64,000 nt of DNA from Acanthosepion lycidas. Lineage: Eukaryota; Mollusca; Cephalopoda; Sepiida; Sepiidae. Shown here piece after piece: positions 23,501 through 36,900 of this stretch. Location of the stretch: contig OZ010595.1 in the NCBI GenBank assembly GCA_963932145.1, positions 90,721,565 through 90,785,564 on the forward strand. The letters run 5' to 3'. Under the pieces are notes generated by a model. That model was given only the letters and a program-made list of their open reading frames with translations, had not been told where the DNA came from and did no database searches. The stretch's first letter is position 1; each line of letters starts with the position of its first letter. The position numbers and the translations under genes were made by a program.

Positions 23501-26500
23501 CCTTTCTGGTTTTTCTTTTTAAAACGTGACCATATTGTTATTGCTGTTTTCATCTGACATGAGGGGAAAAATATTCTTTTCAGGAATTGGCTTTTCTCCC
23601 ATTTTCTTCTAAGTTGTATGGTTTATTTATTTATTTTTTTTTTTCTCTTTGGTAAACCAAAGCAAAATATGAAGGATGGATTTTTTTTCCCTTTTCACTC
23701 TTCATTGAAGATCTTTGCACAATGTTCTCTTCTTGCCATTAACTGTGATCACCTTTATACTTGCTTTTCTTTTATTTCTTGTGCCAAAATCTGCTCAGCA
23801 CACTTGTGACATCATTTTATATTCTTCTAACAAGTTCTGTATCAGCTCATCTTCCATTTAATGTTCTTGTCAGTTCAATTTAGTTCATTTGTAATTGGGA
23901 TTCTTTTGTAGCAGTTTTCAGTCACATTTCTTTTATACAACATTAGTCTAAACATATTTCTTTAAAACTTAAGTTTTTGTTACTTTTTTTTCCTTTCAGT
24001 TTCATCATCATCACGATTATAATTGTCCTGAATGTTTTTGTGAATTCGTGCCAGACCTTATTTGTAAAAGAAATATAATTTTTGATATACGATCATTTAT
24101 GATTAAACTAAGAAACTTCATATTTTGTACATTAGTAATATGTCTCTTATTGGAAGAGAACAAGTTAGTCTTACAGTTCCATCCTCACTGCGTGTCACAT
24201 TATAGGAAGTATCTATTTTGACTGCTTGCATTCTTAATGAGAATATACAAGATGGTGCTAAAATGTTCTGAGCATGACACACTTCCCAAAATTAGTAATT
24301 CAATGACCAAACATTAGAATACTGATTTTTGGGAAGATGGGTTGGGCTGAGAACCTTTCAGCACCCTCTCATACTAATCTCTCAAACTAATCTCTCAAAC
24401 TTGTGAGATTGGTCCTCACTGAGTGCCCTGCAACTGTGAACCCTACCAGAGTAAACTTAGTATCTATATGTATTGTTTCACACACGCTCTAAAATAATGC
24501 CTTACCTGGAATATGTATGTGTTGCTTTTAGATTTTTTTTTTTTTTTTTTTTCCTGTACATTTTGTTTTTCTTTCTAGATTTAACCTTTTTATGTATGTT
24601 GGAAAATTTTGCAAATGAAGAAACTGTCAAATTTTCTGAGCGTGTGCTGCGTGATCTTGGAAAAAAGAAAGCTAAGATAGAAATGGCAGTAAGTAATTTT
24701 TATTTAACAAAGTTCTTCCTTCTGTTTGTGTGATTAAACTTTTTATAATTTCTCTTTCTAATTTAAATTTCTTGGATGAAGAATTATTATTATTTACATT
24801 CAGATTAATGTCCTTCATCCATAGTACTCTCCTACCTTTATCTGGTGTTTGTCAATCTGGATAATCTTTTAAAGAATTTCAAACCCAGTGCAAACTGAGC
24901 AGTAGTAAAAAAAAAAAAAAAAATGAGATATCTGTAGACATGGACTACAGAACAAGAATAATTCACACTTAGAGATTAAATAATGACTCGAGTTTGAAAT
25001 TCCCTGAAGGTCAAAGGATTTGTTGGCCAAAATGTTATAATAACAGCAAAGATGAGGACATTAGTCTGAACATAAATAAATTCTAAGTAGGAAATATTTA
25101 CAACAATACTTTTGTTTTTATTAGAATTTAGATCGTGTTTTCAAAAAAATTGGATAAAAATTAAAATTTCCATGTATTAAAATTATCACAGCTTCGTTTT
25201 GATGGTGGAAATTGAGAACAGCTGCAATCATTCTGACTCTGCAAAGAAATTCTTTTGATGCCTTTGAAGATAGGGTTACTATCCTCAGTCAAAATTAATG
25301 ATGAAACATTCTTGAGAGAAATTGTTATCTAAACCTCTCATTAATATAAGTAAGCAAAAATATAAACGATGTGTTTCATTCATTTGTTTGTTTGTTTTTG
25401 TTATTTTTTTTGTGTTGGAGGGGGGGGGTCCCAATGAGAAAACTTTATGGATTATATAACTTTACAAAATTAAATTTGTACGTAAGTTTCTTTGTAAATT
25501 ATGCTATTTTATTTTTCTTTATTTTCTTATTTTACTGTAAATATTATCTTTGGCCTTTTATACTGTTTGTTCTTTTGTTCATTACAATAAGATTCTCTAA
25601 AATTAAGATTCTTTTACTGAGGAAATGTGCAAAATTCTTTTAAATTTCTTTCAGTCCCGCAAGCCAACATTGCCGTCCAAGACCTTTATGAGTGTTTTCA
25701 GAGAAATGTTCAGAAATGATCCCATTTTCAACATTGACATTTCACAATTGAATGAAGGGTAAAAATAATTATTTTCCTTTAAATTTTTTCTATTTTGTTT
25801 AATTTGAATATTTCTTTATTTTCCTTCCAAAATTAAAATTCTAATTTTTTTTTTCCTGTCTCATTTTTTTGTAACATTTTCATTTTTCATGTCCTTAAAT
25901 GTTTCCTAAAGGAATTATTAAAACTTATGAGAAAACTATTTGAATTTTTATTTTAAGTATTGAAATATTTGTCTTGAAAACACGATTGTAGATAATCTCA
26001 GTGTAGATGGTTGCTGATGTCGAGTTTAAATTGATCAGAGTAATGGGATTGCACATAAAAAGACAATGTGTAAAAAGTTTACTTATGTTCGTTGGCTAAA
26101 GTTTTAAAATTCAACAAAGCCAATACAAAATATGAAAAGAAAATAAGAACAGTTCACATCATTATTAAAACATGACTTACAAGTGTTACAAATTCATGAC
26201 GGTCGTCTTCGAGTATAGAATCCAGAGGTTGGCAGTGAATATTTCGGAGACAGTAGGAAAGCGTAGTTCAGGTTCGCAGTGGATATCGTAGCAAAGTAGC
26301 AGAGCGTAGTTCTTCCTTCTATCATCTTCGCCTGGTCAAGTTGGCACTGGTCCTTCGGTAGGGTAAACAAAGATGGCTGCCTTTATACACGACGGATACA
26401 ATGTTTTGCAGCTTCTGATTGGTTAACCTTCCATTGGTAGACTATAAAGGAAGTTAAGTCATTTGGATTGTCTCACTAGTCCTATATATACACCCCCAAA

Positions 26501-26863
26501 AAAAAATGTAACAACAAGACCTTTGAAACTTTAAAAAAAAAAAAAAAATTTGATGATACTGATAAGCATAGAATGATTTAAATGAGTATCTATCTGAATA
26601 AATTAAGCTGTGACCACACACACACACACACACTTGAATTGTCCTTCCACAAATTTTTTTTTTTTTTTTTTTTGTGCACTCATCCAGAAGTCACTGAGGG
26701 CATTGGTTTACAATAAGGAAGTGATCTTTGCAACACATTAAACAACCCAAAACATTGTGTGTGTGTGTGTTTCACTCTGTCTGTCACTCATGTGCACATA
26801 GTTACCAAATAGGTAGGGGTGGCTATTCATAGTGAAAACTGTCTTTAAAAATAGCTGAAATCA

Positions 26864-26896
<33 letters not shown>

Positions 26897-29800
26897 CAAA
26901 AATACTAGACTTGATGAATGCTTTGTTTTAGTATTTATCTAACTTTGTTCATTAAAATTGAAAAGTTAATTCCTTTTGACTCGTGTGTGGTTCCTTAAAT
27001 CCAATATTGTGTAAATCAAAGGCTGTCAAACTAAAGGTTTTACTGTATATGGAGAATGGGGGTATCAATTGATGAGTTTGTTTTGGTGTTCTTTCAGCAC
27101 CTTCCCCTATATCAATTGGTATGTGTATAAAAAGTAAACACTTTATTACACCAAGTTCCTCCACAAATAAACCAATGATCATCAAATACCAAGCAATTTT
27201 CTTATTGAGATGAACCATTTAAATTATTTTCATTTATGGAAGAATAATAATATTGATTATCAAGTACATTGCAAACTGTTCTAGTGTTGCCGTCTTGCTA
27301 CAAATCTAACAAAAGACTGTCTTATCTGATATGCCCTACTGAATAAAATGATGAAAAGTTAATCTTTTACATTTGTGAAGAAGGAAAACCAATTTGAACA
27401 TAACAAAAACTGAACTTATCATCATCATCAGTAAAACTCATTGGGAAATAATCAGAAATTCTAAATGAAGAGAATTTTAATGAAGTTGAATTGATCTTGA
27501 TGTTGACTTTAAAGATTTTACTTCTAAGCATTCAGTTTATTTTATTAGACGTTATGTTACTCAAGTTAGGTGGATGTGTAAAGTAATTGGCAGAAATGCT
27601 CAACCAAACAGATTTCACAATGTCTACAATAAACAATAACAAGAGATAGGAGAAAAAATATTTGTTTTTTTGGAAGCCTGGACATAAAAGAACCAAGTGC
27701 AGAAGCAAACAAAAAAACCCATTTTGTAAAAGATGTTGAACAAGTTTCAAAAACTGAAAATGAATTCCTATTTTTAATTGGACTAGATACCGTTTCCAAA
27801 AAGAATGATTTATTTGTTGTTTGTGGAATTACAACTGGTATTATTCATGAATTTAAATTTATTAATTTCAATAATGATTTTTAATTTGGAAATTCATCCT
27901 ATTGAATTGGCAGATAGCAATAGAACAAATATCTTAAAAAGAGGCAATACTTAAGTTACTTTAACTGACAAGGATGGAAATGTGTGAGATTGCATTTTAA
28001 AAAGAGGATGCTTTCTATATTCCTACGTTTAAACTGAGTATATTCTCAGTACAAGCCACTTATGGAAAAGGGGCCTCTGTAAAATTTGACTGTAATTACT
28101 GAAAACTTTCATCCCTCTCCAACGATGTAAAATTTGACATAAAAAGAGATGATCTCTTGTACTAAATACTGAAACAACCTCCAAAACTGCTACAGATCCT
28201 TAAATCCTAACAGCTACATGGTCTTTGACATGGTAATTATCAACATTACAGGATACAATAAATAAGAATTTGGTTATTTCCAAGAATTTATTTTACTATC
28301 TACTTTGGTATGGTGAAGAATGATTGACCAAAGTTGAAGAATCTTCTGGTATAAATGCTTCTCTTGTTGCTTATTTTATCCATTGACTGTAAGCATCTGC
28401 AGAAATTCTCTTGCTTTCTTTTGAAATAGCTCCTAAGATATGAAGCTTACCACATTCCACATGACATTTTAGCAGGTGGAGGTGATAAAGTTTTTGACAC
28501 AAGTTTTTCATTCAAAATCCTAGTAAATTCTTCTAACAAATCATTACTTTATAAAGAATTAATTTAATTTGAACAGATTTTTTTTTATTCTCTCTTCCAA
28601 AATGTGATCTGATCTTTTCAAACAAAACCTATTTTATCATCTCCCCAGTCACTACAGTTAACAAGAGAATATGAAAGTAATAAGAATAAAAGATTATTTT
28701 TCATTGGGAAAACACAACAATTGCAAAGATAAAAGCCATCATTGCTTTCTGTCATGAAGATCACAAAAAGGACAAAGTGTGAGATGTACATGTGAAATAA
28801 ATTTGCTTCAAACTACACTCCTCAAGAGATGAGGGCTTTTACACTTTCAGATAAAGCTTATCAACCAGATCACAATTGAAACACATTATTATGAAAGAGA
28901 GAAAGAGAAAGTTGGAAGACGAGGGGAGAAAAAGAGGGGAAGGAATGGAAAGAGGGAGGGTGAGAAAATATGTTTCTCTTAAACTTAAATAGTTTGCAGT
29001 GGAGATACAAAATTTTATTATGACTTCAAAAACTTTTTTTTTTTTTTTTAAAAGTATATATTCATATAAAATAGTTTTCAACCTTTTCTTTTTATCTCGC
29101 AACACGCTTGAACCTATTGTTAATTTTTCGCCCAAATTAGCAAAAGACAAGGTTTTTCCTCTTAACATCAGTGGGATCATCAGAATGACAGATTCTGTAT
29201 GGTCCTAATTGTATGGTTTACCTAAAACCTACAAAGACTTATTTTATCTCTTTCTGTGCAGGTTGGCCAAATGGTTGGCTAATTTGTTATAACCAGTACT
29301 TTAGATTTATTCATTTCATTGCATAAAGGAATCATTTACTTTGCTAACTTTATGCAGATTTGTCCCTTTGCTTCTATTCATAAGTTTGTGTGTCCTTTTG
29401 ATATCAGCAGTCTGTTTGCTTCAAACTACACTCCTCAAGAGATGAGGGCTTTTACACTTTCAGATAAAGCTTATCAACCAGATCGCAATTGAAACACATT
29501 ATTATGAAAGAGAGAAAAAGACAGTTGGAAGACGAGGGGAGAAAAAGAGGGGAAGGAATGGAAAGAGGGAGGGTGAGAAAATATGTTTGTGATCCACTTT
29601 AGGGAAACTATTGAAATATGTACTGATGCTTTGTATTAGATTTGTCTGTTTAGCAGCCCCCTCCAGTTGACACCATGTCTGTTAGTTTTGATAATATGTT
29701 GTCTACACAAAAAGGTGGGATTTCCATGGGTAATTCTTTTGATCTTGTGATGACCAACATTGTTGGATTTTACAAGCAGGATTTGTTTACTTGTATTGAA

Positions 29801-29983
29801 AATTCTCAGTGTTATTTTCATTATGTGGTTGACACTTTCTGTGTGTTTGATAAGTGAGGAGTGATCTGATGTTTACCCTGGATTATTAAATGAAGTACAC
29901 CCAAGGTTAAAAATTTAAACTTAAAAGGAGAATAATGCAGTTTTACCTTTTCTGGATGTGTTGCTGCACAGGTCAGAATCTTT

Positions 29984-30017
<34 letters not shown>

Positions 30018-30915
30018 CTGTATACCATAAATCCACTTCTTTTATTGGATTGTACACTTGTTGAGTGTCTTTTTTTGGTTTATTGTATCCTAATTATTTG
30101 TTCTGACACCAAATTTAATTCTGAAATTGAATTTAACAAGGTTCTAGTTGAAAATGGCTACCCTCTTTTTGTTTGGTTTTAGTTGAAAATGGCCACCCAC
30201 TTCATATTGTGCAAACTAGCATTCATGCTAAAATTGTACAATTTAATGAACCCAAGTTATATGGTCTGTAAAAGTGTCCCACCTATTTCCAATTACCATG
30301 GATTGATATGATTAGCACTAGATTTCTTAGTCAAATTTCTCAGTGTGTAGCTTTATTTTTCTGCCAATTCACATTTTGATTTCACTTTCCAATATCATTG
30401 AAATCAATCTGTAAAAATGTTTTGCACCTCCATCATGTTAGTTCTGAGAAGACCTTGTCAATTTAATAAGCACCAATGTATTATGGTATGTGCAAAAGTT
30501 CCTTTAATGATAACATTAAAAGAACTTAAAAGTTTTTTAACACCAGACACTGAATACACAGTTAAAAACCAGTTTTTTATCAGAGATGTTTGTACACTAA
30601 ATAAATTAATGTTAGTCCAAGAAGGAAGACAAAGGCAATTTTTAAAAACTAGAAAAATTAAAAAAAAAATTTAAATAAAATTTTTATTTTTAAAATCTGT
30701 CATTTAATTTTATTAAGGGAAAAGCAAGCTTAAGAGTAATCTGTTGAAAAGTAGTTTGCACAATGTTTTTTTTTTTGGTGGGGGGGTTACCAGATAAAAA
30801 TCAAATCATGAAGTGTAGGACTGTATAATTTTCAATCCAATTTGCTTTCTAAAATCTGACCAAATAAACAGATTTTTTTTTAATATCTTGGGTGAGCCAA
30901 AAACATTTTAGCACC

Positions 30916-30977
<62 letters not shown>

Positions 30978-33900
30978 TGTAGTGTGTATTTGAAGTATAA
31001 GAAAAATATCTAGCCAAATCTTTTAAAAGAAATAGTTACAAATTAGCAGAAAACAACAATTCATATTTAACATGAATAAGCAGTGCTTATGTTGATTTTG
31101 TACTGAGATTTAACTGTTTCCAATTAATGTTAAGTTGAAGAGGTCAACTTTTTACATGAATTTATATGCGTTATTTTTATTTTTTTTTATGTCTGTTTTC
31201 TTAATTGAAATGTTGTTTGTCTTTCAGTTCTCCATTCACTGAGGGCTGCAAGCAATTTTTGGATAGCAAATGTGAGAATGTAATTGATCTCTGCAATGAA
31301 GAATTATCATTACCAGAGTCTAAATATTTGACAGAAGCCTTGCTCTTGCGAGGAACGGCAAATCTTTACATGGGCGCCTTTGCAGATGCTATTGCAGATT
31401 TTGATACCTTAATTGATAAGGCAGATATGGATAAAACTGTAAGTCAAATTTGTTTTTTCTTTCAAATTCTTTTGAAATAAAATAACATTTGAATATTTTA
31501 TTCAAGAAACAGCATAAATTTTCTGTTTTTAGATTAATAAGAAATTTATAAAAGAACAATCTTGTTCACAATAGTATTGTTTAAAAACCTTTATATTATT
31601 CTTTATTATATTTAATGTAGCAACTTTGACAAGTAATCTATTTTTTTTCTTCAAATGTTCAAAGTCACTTTAAAGTTTTAACATTTTTTTCATCTTTTTT
31701 TGAAACTGTCAGTTTTTACAAAAGTTTCTCTTAACATATCCTTCTAGTGTCAGTTTAAACAGACACTTTTTCTTTTTTTCTTTTCAGTATATCTAAACTA
31801 TAATTTTGGAAAATGATAAAATCACTGAAATCTGTTGGAAAATGTCCAAGTTTTCACTTGAAATCAATAAAAGAACTTTAAGCAAAATAGTCACAAAAAA
31901 GACAGTCTAAACTGATGCTGGGAGAGTGTTGAAGACATTGAAGATTTGTTGCAAAAATATTGATAAGTCAGAGGCCATTGTTTCAAAGAAAAACCTTTAA
32001 ATTGAAAATATTTAATTTTAGTGCAGATTTTTGAAATGGGGAATTGTTATTATAAACTGATTTGTTAGGATGATATGGAATTAACTGATAGAGGATATCT
32101 GCCTAGCATGGACAGTGGAATAAGAATAACTAATCTCTGTGGATTGAATAAAAGGTATTGTTTGAAATTCCTGTAAAGTTTGCAACTATAACAGACATCT
32201 GTGGAAGGCTGGAGAGTAGATTGAATAAAAATGTTGTGATGATGATGATAACCAGTTGAAATAAATCGAGTTATAATAATGAAAATATTTTTACGCATCT
32301 ACTTATAAGTTTGTGTGAATGAATATTTTTGGTGAATAATGAAAAGAACTGCAGGCAAAATGATGAAAGCTTATTGAAAAATGTCTCTTTGACTGTGCAA
32401 AGAGAGAGAGAGGACAAAAAAAAAAACCAACCTTTTCTTCAAAAGGTATCTCTGGTGTTCTATAAATCTTGATCAGTATTGGTAAGCCAGGAAATGGTGT
32501 ATTTGAAAATGTACTCTTTAGAGTCAATGCTTAACACCTACAGATTTTTTATTAAGGAATAGGGGATATAAAAATGACCTCTATAATGATATAAATAAGA
32601 ATTTCTTCTTCATTAATCTTTCATGAGGATTTTTTTTTTTTTTTTTTATTTCAATTGCCTTTTATGGCAACTACTCAGACATTTGTCCATTTTCTGTAAT
32701 TGTGGATAAACAGTGCCAATCAGAAATAAATGGTAAGCTCTTGTATCTCTTTTGGGGAGCCTTGCTTACCATGTTAGCTGAAGTCCTAAGGAAAGAAGGG
32801 ATCCAAGTTCAAGTCTTACCTATGGATTATTCTTTATCTCCAGTTGATACTGTTTATTATTGGCCAGATAGTTACGGTCTAAGTACTTGCCATAAAAACT
32901 GAAATAAAAAATAGTGAAGAATTAAGAACAATGCTTCGTCTTGCATAAAATTCAATATATTACTAACAATTTCTTTCTTAAAGTGCAAATTTAAAAGAGG
33001 CAACTAAAGAACAGTGTTGTTCCATTTGTTCAACTATTCATTGTTTTTTGTGTTTTTTTTTACCATTTTAATCTTTATATAAATGTAGGGAAATGATTTA
33101 ATGTTTTATTTTTGAAAGTTTTATATAACAAATTCTCTCTATTGAAATTGTTTGTCTGAAAAGTCAGTTTAACTTAAAAATTAGAATGTATTTTATTCTT
33201 TCCATTTGTCTTGTTTCAGATCAAAGTGAATGCACTTATTAAGAAAAGTAATTGCTATGGTCAGCAAAGTTTGTCACCAGAAGCTATGGATACTTATGCT
33301 CAGGCCGTGAATGTTGATCCAGAAAATGTAGACATTTATTTCCACCGTGGACAGGTAAATCATTTTTTTTTTTTTTTTTTTTGTCATCATAAACTACAAA
33401 GTTGGTTGGAAGGATGTCTGGGATGGAAATTGGAAGGTTACAAGAATTGAGTCCCATAAAACGTGCCATATTTTTAAAGAATGGCCAAGAGAAAAGAAAA
33501 ATCACTTGTAATCTTTGCAGATTTCCCATCTTAAGATTTTTATTTCTATTACTTCCAAGCTCCTAAGAAAATTAAATTTTTGGCATTAAATGACCCATAA
33601 GTTGTTGATATGCCAATAAACAGATAAATCAATCGAAATCCATTGTGTAAGGAAAATCAACTTCTCCCTGTGCTCTATTTCATTGCCAGATACATTGTAT
33701 TGCAGCAGATCCTATTGGGTTCACAAAATGTTTTGCATCAATAAAGAGTGAAAATCTTGGAACTCCTCAAAAATGTATCTGGAGAATAAATCATATCTTT
33801 ATCATATTTTACTTGATTTGCATGTTTTTAGAACCTTCTTTGCTTCAAAAGTTTGAGAATCATTAAAAGAAATTGAAACGTTATTATGAAAAAAAAAAAA

Positions 33901-36900
33901 ATTATTGAAAATAAATTTTTTTCTTTGTAGAAAGTCAAAGAAATTCCATGATGAACAAGACTTGATAAAACTTAAGTCAAGCCTTGTAATATTATAGGGA
34001 TATCATTTCTTTTTTCTTTTTGTTCTTTTCTCTAGCAACTGATGTTTCAAGATCGGTGTAATGAAAGTGTAGAAGATTACAAGAAATGCATAGAACTATG
34101 TCCGGATTTCCCTCAAGCTCATGTATATAAATGTCTTGCAGGTACAGATGGCCCTTGTTTCTTCTCTTCAGTTTAACAATAAGCAGAATTAGTTTTTGAA
34201 ACCAGTCTTGTTGGATTTGAATTCCTCTTCCTGTTACTTAAGGCTCCTTTTCTCTTTGATGGAGATTTTATCATTTGTTTTTGTTTTCTCTTGTTGTTTT
34301 TCTAGCTGCTTGCATTTGTTCATTCATCCTCAAACTTTTAATTTTTCTTTCTGAAATATTTTTCTTTGCTTTCCTTTTGTTTCTTTCCATTTTATGTAAA
34401 CAGGAAAAGGAAATGGAGTTGTCTGCTCTTGATCATGTAATCCTTTATTTATGTGTCTGAAAAAAAGCAAGCTTTGTGCTATATGACACGTATAGATATT
34501 AATGCATCATTAAATTCGATTTCTTTTCACATCACTTTGTAGAATTATAAATTTAATAAATACATGATCACTTCCTTTCCTTTTGGTATCCGGAGTGGTA
34601 GTTTGTCCTTGTTATTTTTAACCATATACCTCATAGTTTTGGAAAGGAAGTGGCAAGGGAGGTGGGGGATTTTAAAGGAATTTAAAATCCAAACTTCTTT
34701 TTTTTTTTTTTTTTTTTTTTTGTGTATGTGTGGAATTTACCCTAATTCTTTTGTCTTTTGTCAGAGCATCGAACAGCATTAATAAATAATTCTACAGAAG
34801 GCTTAGAGAAAGTAGCTTTCCGTTTTAGTGAAGTGGTCAACAAGTTCCCAAATTGTATTGAAGCAAGAATCAAATTTGGCCAAGTGAGTCATCTTTGTTT
34901 ATATTGCCAATAAGAAATGTTTCATTGTCATATTAAATGTATATTTTACTTTGACATTATCAATGTTTTATCTCTATAAAAGCTATCTTTTATCTCTAAT
35001 TTTATTTTGCAAATATTCATGAAAATTTTTTTTCTAGCCTTTATTATTACTTTTATTTATTTTTATTTTTAAGACTTTGCTTGGTCAAGGCAAGCCTGAA
35101 GATGCCCATGAACATTTTGAAAAAGTTTTGTTATTAGACAAGAATAATGCTATGGCTACAGTTTATATGGGGTAAGTTGTTTGCTACAAAATTGTTTACT
35201 TTATTTAGGTTTTCCAATGAAAAGTAAATTATTTCTGATTTGTTTGGAGACTGCAAGAGTGAAATAAATATCACTTGGTGAATATTTAATTTGAACCCTT
35301 ACAACTTTAAGAAAATTCTTGTTGATGAATCAAATAATTGAATTTAAAAAAAGTTTTTATTGAAAATAAATTTTTGACTTTGAAAACTGTTTTAATTGTA
35401 TTTTTCAAATGTTGATGTCATTTAATAAAATCATGAGTGGCAGTTTTCTTTTCTGATTTCTCAGCTTCAATCATTTTGCCACTGCTGTAATGCAGCAGCT
35501 TTTCTATAAATAGTTTTATAGTGATTGTTTTGATAAGCTTTCCTCTTTGGTTCCTCAACTTCATGAACTCAAGTGAAGTACGACATTGGGTATCATTTTA
35601 ACGTTGAAATTTTTAAATGTAACCATAAGTTGTATGCTAATAGTTTCTTCACTTGGACTTCTTACCTGTGGAACCCTTTCAGCTTTGTGTTTTCCTGTCA
35701 ACTACAATTTTCAAAAATATAAATGGAATGTCAATTATCATTTTTTGTCTTTTTGAATCCTGTTCTTCTATTGTTCTTTCTACTTAAAAACATTTTCTTT
35801 CTTTCACTCTTAGTAAACACTTGTGCCTTAGTGGCTTTGCCTTGCTTGGAGTTGAAATGCTTTTTTAGACCTCATCTTTTTCTATTTTGCATCTTTTTTG
35901 ATGCAAATAATAAATATTCAACATTTTGAGGTACAGTGACTCTGAATATGAAACTTTCAGCCTGCAAACATTAATTTGCATTATTAGAAAAAAAGAAATC
36001 AAACGTTAGTGTTTCTTAATGGAAAAAAAATTCCATAAAGATGTAACTGGTGCAGGCAGAAATGTCTCTATGCGATACAGGGCCTCTTCAACTGTACCAA
36101 TGTGCATTCGCCACATACACTTTTCAGTTTCACTTGTTCTGACCTTTATAGCTAAGACCTGCCATACATGCCATCTGTACACTTTGACAACTCATCTCTC
36201 ATTCCCTTCAAATTCCAGTAGGAAGGAGATGACCATTACCTATCCTACATAACCTGATAAACTGCACTTCTTACTTCCTCCTTTTAAACTCATACTGAAA
36301 CATTCAGTAACCCTCTACATTGATTGTCTCTTGACCATTGAATTCGGAGGACATTATTAAAAACAAAAAAAAAGTAAATGAAAGAAAATGTAAAGGGTGT
36401 AATTGGAAAGTTTAGCACTAGGATTGAACTTTCACCCCCCCCCCCACACACACACATTGTTTCTCAGTTTGACTTTTCCTTATCTGTTCTATCTGCACAT
36501 TTGCTCTTGCATATTGTGCACACAAATTCTCTTGTTCTTTCATGAAAGGAAGATTCTTGAAAATGACTTAAGAAATGTCTCAGGAATCTAAAACTTGTCA
36601 TTGACTTTTTTTCTTTTTCCTACAGTGTGCTACTTTTGAATTATAAACCAGATTTTGATCATATCCGTTCATACATTGATAAAGCCATTGAAATGGATGA
36701 ACGTTATGAATATCCGTATGAGCTTCTTGGTTCCATTGAGGTGCACAGGTAAAAAGAATTTTTCTTATTTTAATAAATTTAGATATTCATCAATAATTGC
36801 CTCAAATGATATAAAGAAAAAGAAACATTTATCTGAATTATTGTTTGCTGAAAATATAAAAAAAAGGAAAGTTAAAAGCTATACAATGAAAAACAAATGA

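Larger units (their letters stand above)
25759..31227 (+). other. TOMM70 intron 5, the longest
   Basis: 5.5 kb. It holds an LTR-like fragment (26067-26492), a 174-bp direct duplication, a Penelope-like relic and a (TA)n tract. Two homopolymer T tracts of more than 18 bases lie at about 26655 and 26870. Intron length here is largely due to insertions. Confidence 0.7.
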
